Source of the DNA: Forficula auricularia
Lineage: Eukaryota; Arthropoda; Insecta; Dermaptera; Forficulidae
Length of the DNA: 64,000 nucleotides
Direction of reading: 5' to 3'
Assembly (NCBI GenBank): GCA_024734495.1
Contig: JALMQS010000884.1
Location: forward strand, 186,001 to 250,000
The notes below the pieces were generated by a model. It was not told where the DNA came from, ran no database searches, and saw only the letters and a program-made list of their open reading frames with translations. How positions within the stretch are numbered: position 1 is the first letter of the stretch; each line of letters opens with the position of its first letter. Shown piece by piece: positions 53,767 to 63,008 of this stretch. Made by a program: the position numbers and the translations under genes.

Positions 53767-53917
53767 GAAGAATTCAAACCCAAAATCTTAAAATATTTAA
53801 TTAGTGATTTTTCTTCACATATAATTGCTGGTGGTGGCTTCGAAGATGATAAAAGAGGGAAGGTTAAAAGGCTATTTAGATATCAAGCTCGACCAAAACT
53901 CAGAAGATTATATTAAG
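53767..53917 (+). CDS. Secreted-protein gene, exon b (with a frame break)
   Basis: Acceptor tttcag, donor AAG|GTAAGT. The first part reads EEFKPKILKYLISDFSSHII in one frame, while the last part reads LKGYLDIKLDQNSEDYIK in the next frame and continues in phase 0 into the exon at 58881. The 151-nt length confirms a 1-nt discrepancy, probably near the gggaagg run at 53858. Either this allele is broken or the base is wrong in the sequence. Confidence 0.55.
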
Positions 53918-53989
53918 GTAAGTTCTAATCCCTTTTATTCACAATTAACGAGTTTTTCTCAATATTTTTTTCGAATTGTTTACTTTCTT

Positions 53990-54165
53990 GATAATCAATT
54001 GTTCGGCGTGCTCTGTAAGAGCTGACGTTGTCATGATGAAGAATGATGCGACGTTTTCGGTTGTTTTTCCTAAAATCATCGATGACTTCTGAAAAACAAA
54101 TTGTTTTGTACTATACAATCAGCATTACTGTTTTTCGATCCTCCAAGGAGTTACGATATGACCAG
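53990..54165 (-). pseudogene. mariner transposase fragment
   Basis: Minus strand reads LYWSYRNSLEDRKTVML, stop, then EVIDDFRKNNRKRRIILHHD and NVSSYRA. The HHDN..S box holds the second catalytic Asp of mariner transposases. About 50 residues survive with one stop. Confidence 0.75.
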
Positions 54166-54180
54166 TACAAACGAACAACT

Positions 54181-54480
54181 TTTTAACCGACTTCAAAAAA
54201 AAGTGGAGGTTCTCTATTCGACTGATTTTTTTTTTTTTGTGTCTATGTTACCTCATATCTCCATCAATTGTGAACCAATTTTGATGCTTTTTTTGCATTG
54301 GGTTCAGTCTAGCTTCCGATTGGTCCCCTATTTTTCATTGGTATTAGACCTTTTTTGTTAGGTTTGTTCAGGCCTAACTTCTTTGTTTATGAACAGATTT
54401 CGATGATTCTTTTTTTTATTGGAAAGTGGGTATTTTAGGGATGGTGCCATATTAATTTGGTCAAGTTCTGATGATATGAT
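54181..54480 (+). repeat. 'ccgacttcaaaaa' interspersed repeat, copy 2
   Basis: aaccgacttcaaaaaaaagt, gaggttctctattcgactga, gtgtctatgttacctcatat, tgaaccaattttgatgcttt, ttccgattggtcccc. Matches 13058-13200. Confidence 0.65.
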
Positions 54481-54755
54481 CAATGACGAAATAACGTAAA
54501 TCTCCTATTCTTATGAGCAAATAATCGAAATTATAATAATTAAAATCTTTTATTATAAAAAAATCTTAAAATATTCATTTAAAACCCGCAAACGTTTCGA
54601 GAGAATTTCTATATTTATGGATTGAATTTTATTATCATTTTCTGATTCATTCGCCCGACGCTTTCTCTTACGAGATGCATGCAAGGTATTATATTTAGTC
54701 ACTATTAATAACATCGCTAAAAAGAGAAAAATAAAAATAATTTTTATAAAAAAAA
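54481..54755. other. Intronic DNA, nothing specific
   Basis: AT-rich; no recognised feature. Confidence 0.3.
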
Positions 54756-55152
54756 TAAAACCGACTTCAAAAAAATTAAATGCAACAAATAAAATAATAA
54801 GAACTCAAAAATGAAATAAAATACACTAAAAGGTATAAAATAATTATCTAATTTAGTTACAACTAAACGACGAAATATTAACATGAAATCACTTTTTGAA
54901 GTCGATGCCAAACATATACATTTTATGAATCGAACTCGACGGATCCTACTTAGTACGTTTGGCGGGTACGCTCGCTTATATGTATAGTTTGTTTGGCACC
55001 GACTTCAAAAAGTAATTTCATGTTAATATTTTGTCGTTTAGTTGTAACTAAATTAGATAATTATTTTATACCTTTTACTGTATTTTATTTGCTTTTTGAG
55101 TTCTTATTATTTTATTTGTTGCATTTAATTTTTTTGAAGTCGGTTTTATTTT
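54756..55152. mobile_element. Fold-back bounded by 'accgacttcaaaaa' (arms ~155 bp)
   Basis: aaaaccgacttcaaaaaaat at the left and atttttttgaagtcggtttt at the right; arms (aacaaataaaataataagaa...ctttttgaagtcg) are complementary throughout with a loop of about 85 bp (54913-54995). The loop is GC-richer (tcgaactcgacggatcctac). It shares its terminal motif with the two longer repeats at 13058 and 54183. Confidence 0.8.
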
Positions 55153-55590
55153 TTTATTTTAATTCAAGAGAGGATCTTTGTCTTTTAATTTTGAAAATAG
55201 GAATGAAAACGAATTCGTTGGGTTAAAAGTGGCATGGATGAACTAATAATATTATTATAATATATAGTCGGACAACCAATTTATGTATATATGGGTAAGA
55301 GTTGTATCCTAAATTTTCCTTATTATTGTTATCAAATTATTATTATTATTTTCATTAATGATTATTAGAGACTTTTTATATTTTTACTTTATCCAATGCA
55401 AAGCATGGGTAAAGTATTGTAATCGCTCTCGGGGCAAGCGTGGCTTCAAAGGGTCCTCAGGTAAAGACTACGGAACCCATGAACTCAATTAAAGTCACAA
55501 ATTGTAGTATTCAATTATGTTGAATTTTAGCACGTGACGGTTTTGCCAAAAATTACACGGGGTCTCGTCGAGAGGCCAAAAAGTGCGATT
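55153..55590. other. Intronic DNA, nothing specific
   Basis: Includes a fragment near 55385-55445 (tatccaatgcaaagcatggg, taaagtattgtaatcg) similar to the start of X. Confidence 0.3.
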
Positions 55591-55810
55591 TTTTCATTTA
55601 GTGCGTGCGGATGGATTGATGTATGGATGGATGTTATCGTTTTTTTGGCCCACGATTTTTTCCATAATTGGTTTAATAAATTTATCATTTTCTTTAGTGC
55701 GTGCGGATGGATGGATGGATGGATGTATGGATGGATGGATGGATGGATGGATGGATGTATGGATGGATGTATGTTATCGTTTTTTTGGCCCACGATTTTT
55801 TCCACACCGT
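55590..55810 (+). repeat. GGAT microsatellite within a duplicated segment
   Basis: gtgcgtgcggatggat, a (GGAT)n tract and gttatcgtttttttggccca, cgattttttcca occur twice (55600-55668 and 55697-55803), the second with an expanded tract at 55704-55770. Frames over this region (Trp-Met-Asp repeats) are artefacts. Confidence 0.8.
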
Positions 55811-56009
55811 TGCACCGATTGAAATGAAATTAAAAACCTAGCATTCTTTTAACAAAATGAAGCGCTGATTAGTTTTTGGTACATATCGGCCCACAAACAT
55901 TAGTACTTTATTTAAGTACTTTTTTAGTTTTTTCTAAATATCTTGAAAATGACTTAACCAATTTTTATGAAATTTAATATCCTAATTAAGTACCTTGGGG
56001 ACCACAAAA
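55811..56009. repeat. Fragment of repeat X core
   Basis: gcgctgattagtttttggta, catatcggcccac resembles gagctgattagattttggtg, catatcgaccc of X. Confidence 0.4.
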
Positions 56010-57770
56010 AAGGTTAAATAAAGTTTTTAGTAAAATTATATTTTAAAGTACTTTACTCTATAATAAAATAGTACTTTTTTAATTTTTACTTTATTTATTT
56101 TAAATTCTTTAAAATTTATTCATTTGATAGTTTTAAGATAGCTCATTTAACCTAACTTAAGTAAGAATGGTTAGGCTTCCTGCTGTGAAATGGTAAAAAT
56201 TTGGGAGGAAATTTTATAAGTAACCATAGCAACTGCGTTGTTTTCTTATCCGTTACCATTATAGACGAATCGACTTAAAACCAAAAATAGCGATTGATTC
56301 TCATCTAATACTTGAGGAATAACCATTCTATATTGGAATTTTGACGTTTCGGTTTTTATTGGTAACCATTGCTGAAGACATAGAGAAATCGACTTTAAAC
56401 CAAAAATAGCGATTGATTCTCATCTAGTACTTGAGGAATAACCATTCTATATTGGAATTTTGACGTTTCGGTTTTTATTGGTAACCATTGCTGGAGACAT
56501 AGAGAAATCGACTTTAAACCAAAAATAGCGATTGATTCTCATCTAATACTTGAGGAATAACCATTCTATATTGGATTTTTGACGTTTCGGTTTTTATTGG
56601 TAACCATTGCTGTGGAGAAATCGACTTTAAACCAAAAATAGCGATTGATTCTCATCTAATACTTGAGGAATAACCATTCTATATTGGAATTTTGACGTTT
56701 CGGTTTTTATTGGTAACCATTGCTGGAGACATAGAGAAATCGACTTTAAACCAAAAATAGCGATTGATTCTCATCTAATACTTGAGGAATAACCATTCTA
56801 TATTGGATTTTTGACGTTTCGGTTTTTATTGGTAACCATTGCTGTGGAGAAATCGACTTTAAACCAAAAATAGCGATTGATTCTCATCTAATGCTTGAGG
56901 AATAACCATTCTATATTGGATTTTTGACGTTTCGGTTTTTATTGGTAACCATTGCTGAAGACATAGAGAAATCGACTTTAAACCAAAAATAGCGATTGAT
57001 TCTCATCTAATACTTGAGGAATAACCATTCTACATTGGATTTTTGACGTTTCGGTTTTTATTGGTAACCATTGCTGAAGACATAGAGAAATCGACTTTAA
57101 ACCAAAAATATCGATTGATTCTCATCTAATACTTGAGGAATAACAATTCTACATTAGGTTTTTGACGTTTCGATTATTATTGGTAACTATTGCTGAAGAC
57201 ATGGAGGAATCGACATAAAATCAAAAATAACGATCGATTCTTATCTAATACTCAAGCTTGAGTTGTTTGCCATAAAAGAATTTAGTCTTTTTGATTTTAA
57301 GTCGATTCTTCCACGTTTTCAGTAGAGGTTGCCATTAATAGTCAAAACATCAAAAATGGAATGCAATAAGGTTATTCCTCTAGTATTAGATGAGAATCGA
57401 TCGTTATTTTTGATTTTAAGTCGATTCCTCCATGTCTTCAGCACTGGTTACCAATAATAATCGAAACGTCTAAAGCGTAATGTAGAATTGTTATTCCTCA
57501 AGTATTAGATGAGAATCGATGGCTATTTTTGAATTTAAGTCGATTCCTCCATGTCTTTAGGAATGGTTACAATAATAACCGAAATGTCAAAAATCCAATG
57601 TAGAATGGTTATTCCTCGACTATTAAATCAGAATTATTTTTAATTAATGTCAACATGAACTACAAATTGCAACTGAAATCTGATTAATAATAAAGGAACA
57701 AACATATTAATATTTCAAATGAATTTGGATAAAGTTTAGCAACGATCCGTTGCAGTTTATTTTATTTGTT
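56010..57770 (+). repeat. Satellite array 3: ~119-bp units with an inverted segment
   Basis: Left flank (ggttaaataaagtttttagt...cttatccgttacc) as in array 1, then about eight head-to-tail units from 56260 to 57255. Some units are about 10 bp shorter because gaagacata is missing before gagaaatcg (near 56613 and 56843). At 57255-57260 the array turns round: from there to about 57640 three units run in reverse, then the right flank gaacaaacatattaatattt...gcaacgatccgttgcag. Confidence 0.85.
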
Positions 57771-57964
57771 TGGCTTCGGATACTAAGTCCATTCAGCTAT
57801 TTTGATGAGTATGATAATTTTATCATGGATTAGTAGTGTTAGTGAGGAAGCCTAGTTTTAGACGGTATAATTTTTATTCTGCCTCAAGCAAGGCCTGAAC
57901 TTGGGATCTTCGCTCCAACATCGTCATGAAAGGGTAGAGCTCGCGGGACAACCCGACTTCTAAT
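57771..57964. other. Intronic DNA, nothing specific
   Basis: tcgacgatgt-like moderate-GC sequence near 57885-57955 without a frame. Confidence 0.3.
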
Positions 57965-58288
57965 TTTTTATTAAAGAGTCGACAAATGATTCTTTAAAAC
58001 AATTTTTAATGAATGTCTTTTGAATAATTTCCATATTAGTATTAAGAAATTTTTCTTTTGATAATCTTAAGTTTTTTCATTTGCCCAGTAATTAATGATT
58101 TTTTTGAGAACTAGGACGCCTAGACATACAATTTAGATATCTTCTCGACCAAGTTGCTTTACGAAACCAATCTATATCTAAACTATTATCATCTAATCTT
58201 TTAATTTTCAAATCTAAAAAACTCAATTCTTTTCTTTTTCAAATGTGAACTTAATTTTTTATGAAAACTATGAAATATTTTTAATGCA

Positions 58289-58574
58289 TAAAGTAAAGAA
58301 AATTTTTTGAAATTTTTTTAGAAACTTTTTAAAAATTTAAATGTAAAATACTAGGTAGGTTTCATAAAAATAAAAGATCAGATGCTTGTTTAGATCCTGA
58401 AGATGGGATTATACCCCGAAATATATATATATAGAGTCGTGCTAAACAAGCATCTGATCTTTTAATTATATGAAACCTACATAGTATTTTATATTTTAAA
58501 AAGTTTCTAAAAATTATTTTTTTACTTTATTTAATATGCTTCACTAAGAACCTACACCAATCTCCCTTAACAAA
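58289..58574. mobile_element. Hammerhead module inserted in the second Penelope RT fragment
   Basis: 286 bp between two copies of the 12-bp sequence atttttaatgca (58277-58288 and 58575-58586). Arms about 58330-58392 and 58443-58510 (gtaggtttcataaaaataaaagatcagatgcttgtttag and complement) hold a ribozyme in the loop; the tail atgcttcactaagaacctac, accaatctccc matches the tail of the module at 30992-31187. Same design, same relative position in the RT gene. Confidence 0.75.
58392..58438 (+). ncRNA. Hammerhead motif, AU stem III
   Basis: GAUC, CUGAAGA 58397-58403, stem II GGGauuauaCCC, GAAA from 58418, AU helix, then AGAG. The cleavage-site base appears to be A and stem I is only two pairs, so this copy may be weak. 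Antisense to the RT gene. Confidence 0.6.
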
Positions 58575-58880
58575 ATTTTTAATGCACTTTCTATGTTATT
58601 ATAAGGTAATAGAATAAAAATATTATCAACATATCTTTTATAGAAAGGTATGTGAAAGGTATTTTATTATTTATCAAATTTTCTAAATGTTGCATAACTA
58701 TTTCAGAAATTTTAGCCAATGTTTTTTCACCCATGGGGACTACGAATGTTTGTCTATAAAATTTAGATTTGTATGAAAAATCATAATAATAATTTTATTA
58801 AATAACGGAGAAACTAATGTGAAAGTCGTGTGATGCCACACTAGTTGATTCTATTTTAATTACAATTTTTTCATTTCAAG

Positions 58881-59042
58881 ATTGAACAAGTAGTGGCAAA
58901 ATCAAATGATGCAGAGCTTAAGAATCCGGAAATTCTGGTCAATAAATCTATTCCTATTTGTGACTTTTTTACCAAAGAACAGTTAGATTTATTTGAAATA
59001 ATTAAAAATAATGGATTTTGGACAGAATGCCCTCTTGACAAT
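58881..59042 (+). CDS. Secreted-protein gene, exon c
   Basis: 162 nt, phase 0 at both ends: acceptor tttcatttcaag, donor AAT|GTAAGT. Reads IEQVVAKSNDAELKNPEIL, VNKSIPICDFFTKEQLDLFE, NNGFWTECPLDN. One Cys before FFTK and a CP pair (ECPL) are spaced as in small secreted insect proteins of the DUF1091/ML-like lipid-binding type, but that assignment is tentative. Confidence 0.75.
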
Positions 59043-59119
59043 GTAAGTAACTTGCCATTTTTTTGAAGTTAATGAATTCTATAATCATATATTAAAGATT
59101 TTTTTATTTTATTTTCTAG

Positions 59120-59272
59120 AGGACTATAAATTTTGATATTTCTTTCGAGAATGCAAATTTTAAAAATAAAGATATATTTGATGAAACTGATTATTATTAT
59201 TATATCGGAGTTAAATTCTATAAAGAAAAATATACAGAATTGCTCCTGCTTGGTTTCTTACTTAAAAATTAG
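59120..59272 (+). CDS. Secreted-protein gene, terminal exon d
   Basis: Acceptor ttttattttctag, in phase with exon c. Reads RTINFDISFENANFKNKDIF, DETDYYYYIGVKFYKEKYTE, LLLLGFLLKN and stops at TAG 59270-59272. Alternating hydrophobic residues suggest beta strands and there is no membrane anchor. The 77-bp intron before it is typical. AATTAAAC and AATTTGAAAATTAAAC follow; a clear AATAAA was not found close by. Confidence 0.75.
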   Translation, partial: RTINFDISFENANFKNKDIFDETDYYYYIGVKFYKEKYTELLLLGFLLKN

Positions 59273-59824
59273 ATATGGATTTCTAAATATGTTTAATTAA
59301 ACATAATTTGAAAATTAAACTTTTACTTTTATTTTATTTTTAATCTGATCAAAAGAATCCCTTCCTTCCATTTCACTTAGATCTTTCTTCTTCTTTTGTT
59401 TGGGACTAGCCAATTCATTGGTCTACATCTACACTTTCTTATAAATTAATCAAAAGCTCTAAATTCAAAATTGTATCATTCTTTTCTTTTTATAATCAGA
59501 GACTCGGTAGTTAACGGGAAAGTAAATTAATGTATTATTGATTCTTATGGGATAATAGATTTTGTTTCCTCTATTAGATATTAGGAGGGGTTAATTCACT
59601 TTTACATTAAATGTAATTATTAATTCTTTATTTCACAGTGTCACGCCTATGGGGATTATCGCGAATAGGTTCCACGTTCTAGTCAGTATTTGGATTACGC
59701 ATAGAGAAAAATAGAGATTAAGAGGTTTTCTAAAAAACACTTTTTTTAACTTGAAACTTAAAGATCTGTAAAATCCTCAATTTATTTCTCTCAAATACAA
59801 GATTTCCATCACTACAAATAATAA
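59273..59824. other. 3' flank of the host gene; no other gene
   Basis: AT-rich, pyrimidine-rich block at 59340-59490. Confidence 0.35.
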
Positions 59825-59883
59825 AGGGAACAAAGAGGTTGTCCTCTGATTGATACAAATAAACATACACACATATATATCAA

Positions 59884-59938
<55 letters not shown>

Positions 59939-60080
59939 CAAGTATATATATATATATATATATATATTATTTATTTGTTTGAGACTATAGTTTCAAAGGC
60001 TTCGCCTTTATTTGCATCAAGCAGAGGACAAAGTCTTTGTTTCTCTTTATGAATCAACAACTCTGCTACTCTCGGCAAAA
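59825..60080. mobile_element. Degenerate retrozyme-like unit with TA microsatellite
   Basis: Left head aacaaagaggttgtcctctg (59830) and inverted right head gcagaggacaaagtctttgt (60013), ending in the gaatcaacaactctgctact, ctcggc terminus seen reversed at 7450. The centre is a (TA)n tract of about 100 bp. A minus-strand ribozyme remnant at 59981-60015 keeps GAAACUAUAGUCUC and a GGC/GCC stem II but lacks the CUGAUGA box, so it should be inactive. Confidence 0.65.
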
Positions 60081-60378
60081 TAAAACTTTTCAACTACTAA
60101 TATCGTTGAATCTTTTCAGATAATAAAAAATAAAATGTTAAATACGTTCTATATAAAAATACTAAAAAGAAATATTAGCCTAGAAAGACTTACAAAATTG
60201 AAAGTAATAATTACCAAATATCTAAAATAATGCTGAGATTATAAAACAATTATAAAAGTGAAAACAATATATGATTAGACCTAATTCTATTTTATTTTCG
60301 TTCCGTTGAAAATAAGATTTTCCAAACTATATAAGTTAAATATTTTAATATAAAATATTTTAAAAATGTCTTTGTAAA
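60081..60378. other. No gene seen
   Basis: AT-rich. Confidence 0.35.
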
Positions 60379-60650
60379 GTAGAGGTGTCCAACATTTTGA
60401 CTTGGCCTCGGGCCATACATTTAAATGAAAAAAATTCTCGGGCCGCAGATAAAATATACTAATACCATACTATGTATTCATATTTGTTAATCAAAAAAGA
60501 TAGTTAATAGTGTAGAACAGTGTTCTTTAACCTTTGTCATCCTAGCACACACCAAGATTTGATTTAGGGGTATGAACAAGGTACTTTTGCATTTGTTATA
60601 AAAACTTTATATAAAGTATAAATTTGTATTTATTCAAACAAAAAGATAAA
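60379..60650. mobile_element. Two hAT-type termini
   Basis: agaggtgtccaacattttga with ctcgggccatacattt and ctcgggccgcagat (60382-60448), and cagtgttctttaacctttgt with tcctagcacacac (60520-60560), are hAT ends with typical subterminal motifs. No transposase coding is attached. Confidence 0.5.
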
Positions 60651-60714
60651 TAGTCTATACAAAATACAAAAGTATTTGTATTATACTACATGATTTTTCC
60701 AAATATAAAAAATT

Positions 60715-62035
60715 TATTTAATCCATACAATCACTTCTGTCTTATCCAAAATCATGGAAAAGGCCATCAACGAGCAAGTTCTACGACACTTAGAGTCAAC
60801 AAATTTATCCACGATAGGTACACGGCTTCGGGTAATCCCGGTCGACTGGTTACATCCGAATATATGTAACTCATATCTGGAACAAAAGCCTGGAGGTTGA
60901 ATGACATCTGCGGTAGCTTTTCTAGACATTTCAAAGCTCGATATGGTCTGGCACAAAAATCTTCTTGCCAAATTGACCTCCGTCGGCCTTGCACCGAAAT
61001 CCCAAGTTGTCGAAAGTTTTCTTTCAGACCGTAGTATTAAGGTTCTCATCGATGGAATATCTCTCCCCCCTCCACGCCAACGCTGGAGTTCAGGGATCGG
61101 TTATCTCCCCTACACTTTTTCTTATCAATATCAACGACCTTCAAACCGCCCTCCAATCCAGTACATTGTTACGCAGATGACAGCACCCTACATAACGCCC
61201 CCGCATCGCATAAAAACCAAAGTAGACATTGCCTCTTCAATTAATCTAAACTTATCCAAACTTAAAAACTGGGGATCCCGGAAACTTAGTTAACTTCAAT
61301 GGAGGGGAAACTCAGTGTGTCTTATTCTAGGCACGTCGACAGAAACCCCATTCGACTCAAACTCACTAGAATTCAGAGATAAGATTTCAATGTTATACCT
61401 AGGGTCCGACCTTTCATGGAATGACCATATCTCAACCACGCTGTAGCTGCAGCGCAAGCTTGGCTCCATTTAGGCCTAGACGCTGTTAGCTTCCCCAGTC
61501 AACTTCATACTGTATAAGGCTCAAATCTGTCCCTGTCTCGAATATGGCTCATCGGTGAGTGCGCCCGCCAATTTCTGCTGCGTCCATATCTAAGCGAGCA
61601 ATAAACGGTAAGGAATCGGCCGGACCAACGGCTTCACTCCTTCTGGCTCACTGAAGAACCGTTTCAAGCTCTTTCAAATGGAGAGCATTTACGGGTGTCG
61701 GTCAGCCCACGAAATCAATTATCCCTTCTAATGCCCTCTTTACGAGAACATGCGGGTTTTCTAACGCTCAGCACCCCTTCGCTGTCAAATAGGATAAAAG
61801 TCGAACAAGCGCTTTCGTTAACTCTTATCCCTATGACCTCCAGAGACTGGAACTCGCTCCCTGCCACCATCTTTCCCGCGACTTATAACCTTCAGTCATT
61901 TAAGACCCGTATCCACAGATACCTTCGACCCCCGCCCAACCCATAAAATTATTTCTTCTTCTTTCACGATGGAGGGGGCTAACCCAGGCCTTTAGGAGTT
62001 GCACCTTTTGTGATGCTAATCCTTTCGTCATTATC
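60715..62035 (+). pseudogene. LINE (CR1/Jockey-like) reverse transcriptase, decayed
   Basis: Plus-strand pieces in shifting frames: LSKIMEKAINEQVLRHLEST (from about 60737), then SAVAFLDISKLDMVWHKNLL, AKLTSVGLAPKSQ (FLDxxKAFDxVxHxxLLxKL block), NAGVQGSVISPTLFLININD (GV.QGS.LSP.LF.LYINDL block), YADDSTLHNAP (catalytic YADD, 61165), later LYLGSDLSWNDHIS, YKAQICPCLEYGS (61510-61550) and LTLIPMTSRDWNSLPATIFP with FKTRIHRYL (61820-61925), then a 3' UTR shared with the SINE at 10.2 kb. Several frameshifts and stops make it dead. It is the longest copy of this LINE family here. Confidence 0.8.
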
Positions 62036-62089
62036 ATAAAATATGTACTGAAAACCAAGAAAACAAAACGTCCCTGGTTGTGAACGCGG

Positions 62090-62419
62090 TTTAACTTTCG
62101 AATTATAGCATTTATTCTGAAGTTTTTAAATCGTTCAGAAACCTCTAGGTTCGCGGAACATGTAGAAGATTTGCCGTTTAGAATAACGATATCTACCATC
62201 ACCATTACAAAGAATACATTATGTGTAAATATGGAGGTGTTTTTTTCTATTTTTGGAATAATTAAATTATCCAAACGATTTAAAAAATTACTAAAATGTT
62301 TAATTCGTCATTTAGTGTTTGTCATTTTCAAAAAGAAGTTCTCAAAAGAAGAGGCAAATGTTATACCAGAAATGCAAACATTGGAACATTTGAATCGCTG
62401 GCTGTTCGACTCGAAATGA
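62090..62419 (+). CDS. Unassigned open frame of about 110 codons
   Basis: Open from near 62088 (FRIIAFILKFLNRSETSRFA) through LPFRITISTITITKNTLCV and KFSKEEANVIPEMQTLEHL to TGA 62417-62419. No ATG at its beginning. Composition is protein-like with a hydrophobic, basic middle (SKRFKKLLKCLIRHLVFVIF). Could be a host exon or the end of a transposon protein; not recognised. Confidence 0.3.
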   Translation, partial: FNFRIIAFILKFLNRSETSRFAEHVEDLPFRITISTITITKNTLCVNMEVFFSIFGIIKLSKRFKKLLKCLIRHLVFVIFKKKFSKEEANVIPEMQTLEHLNRWLFDSK

Positions 62420-62828
62420 AATAAAATGCATTTCACTGCAAACAGAGCAAAGGGAAAAGAAACTCGTTACTTGGATTAGATATCAGAAAGGAAAATAATT
62501 CTAGATAAAATAAAAACGAATTCAAACATGCCCAATTGATGGAGACTGTTTAAAAAAACTAGCTTGAAAAGTCATGATTGCCTAACTTTTCTACATTAAT
62601 TAAAAATCAAAATTAGAGGAATAAATTTTAAATATTTAAATAAATACATTCCTATACATACTGTATTATTGCTGCTAATTTAAATAATTGTTTCAGTGAT
62701 TTTGAAGAGAAATAGATTTTATTTTAACAGATCATAATTAGTTATTTGTGTAATTCCGAACATAAACAAACCATCAAGATATTTAACAGGGTTATTGTTC
62801 TTACTACTAGGTGGATGTTCCAGTATGA
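62420..62828. other. No gene seen
   Basis: Contains possible acceptor tracts (ttgtttcag at 62689-62697; ttttaacag at 62723-62731) but no convincing exon. Confidence 0.3.
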
Positions 62829-63008
62829 ACACATTCAGCCTGCTCTTCGAGAAACAGAAAGGACAGAGCAAATCTGTATGGAGCAGTTGGAATATGCATC
62901 AATCAAGGTATGGGCCTCATCCCTAGGCGTAGTGTTCTTGGTCATCCACCCTCTGACGAGGACAGCTCAGAAGAGACTATAAAAGGACTAAACGTTGAGA
63001 GAAGGTGA
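62829..63008 (+). CDS. Possible terminal exon of a host gene
   Basis: Sixty codons open to TGA 63006-63008, preceded by two candidate acceptors (ttccag at 62818-62823; cattcag at 62832-62838). Reads SSRNRKDRANLYGAVGICIN, QGMGLIPRRSVLGHPPSDED and SSEETIKGLNVERR. Codon use is mixed and unlike the AT-rich background, and the acidic SDEDSSEE tail looks like a genuine C-terminus. An AATAAAG lies at about 63220. Family unknown; an overlapping frame ending at 62982 is the alternative. Confidence 0.4.
   Translation, partial: THSACSSRNRKDRANLYGAVGICINQGMGLIPRRSVLGHPPSDEDSSEETIKGLNVERR

Larger units (their letters stand above)
57965..58790 (-). pseudogene. Penelope-like RT fragment, second family
   Basis: Minus strand: FSYKSKFYRQTFVVPMGEKT, ISEIVMQHLENLINNKIPF, FYKRYVDNIFILLPYNN (58790-58587); after an inserted module, ALKIFHSFHKKLSSHLKKKR and, in a shifted frame, DLKIKRLDDNSLDIDWFRKA with RRYLNC (58276 to about 58100). 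This is the PLE RT palm, the 'YVDD' box (here YVDN) and the FLD..I.R / DW.RK.T..RYLN region. It is more decayed than the copy at 30.6 kb and only distantly like it. It lies antisense within the host intron. Confidence 0.75.
53918..58880 (+). other. Large intron filled with repeats
   Basis: GT at 53918-53919 and AG at 58879-58880. It contains a mariner fragment, a ccgacttc repeat and fold-back, a GGAT microsatellite, satellite array 3 and a Penelope RT fragment with its inserted ribozyme module. All are annotated separately. Confidence 0.55.

Noticed and set aside
55527..55827. ORFs with His-Pro-Ser or Trp-Met-Asp repeats
   Set aside because: Translations of the GGAT microsatellite.
60714..61049. 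Minus-strand ORF of 111 codons
   Set aside because: The plus strand carries clear RT motifs (FLD block, QGS block, YADD) over the same bases; the minus frame is a shadow.
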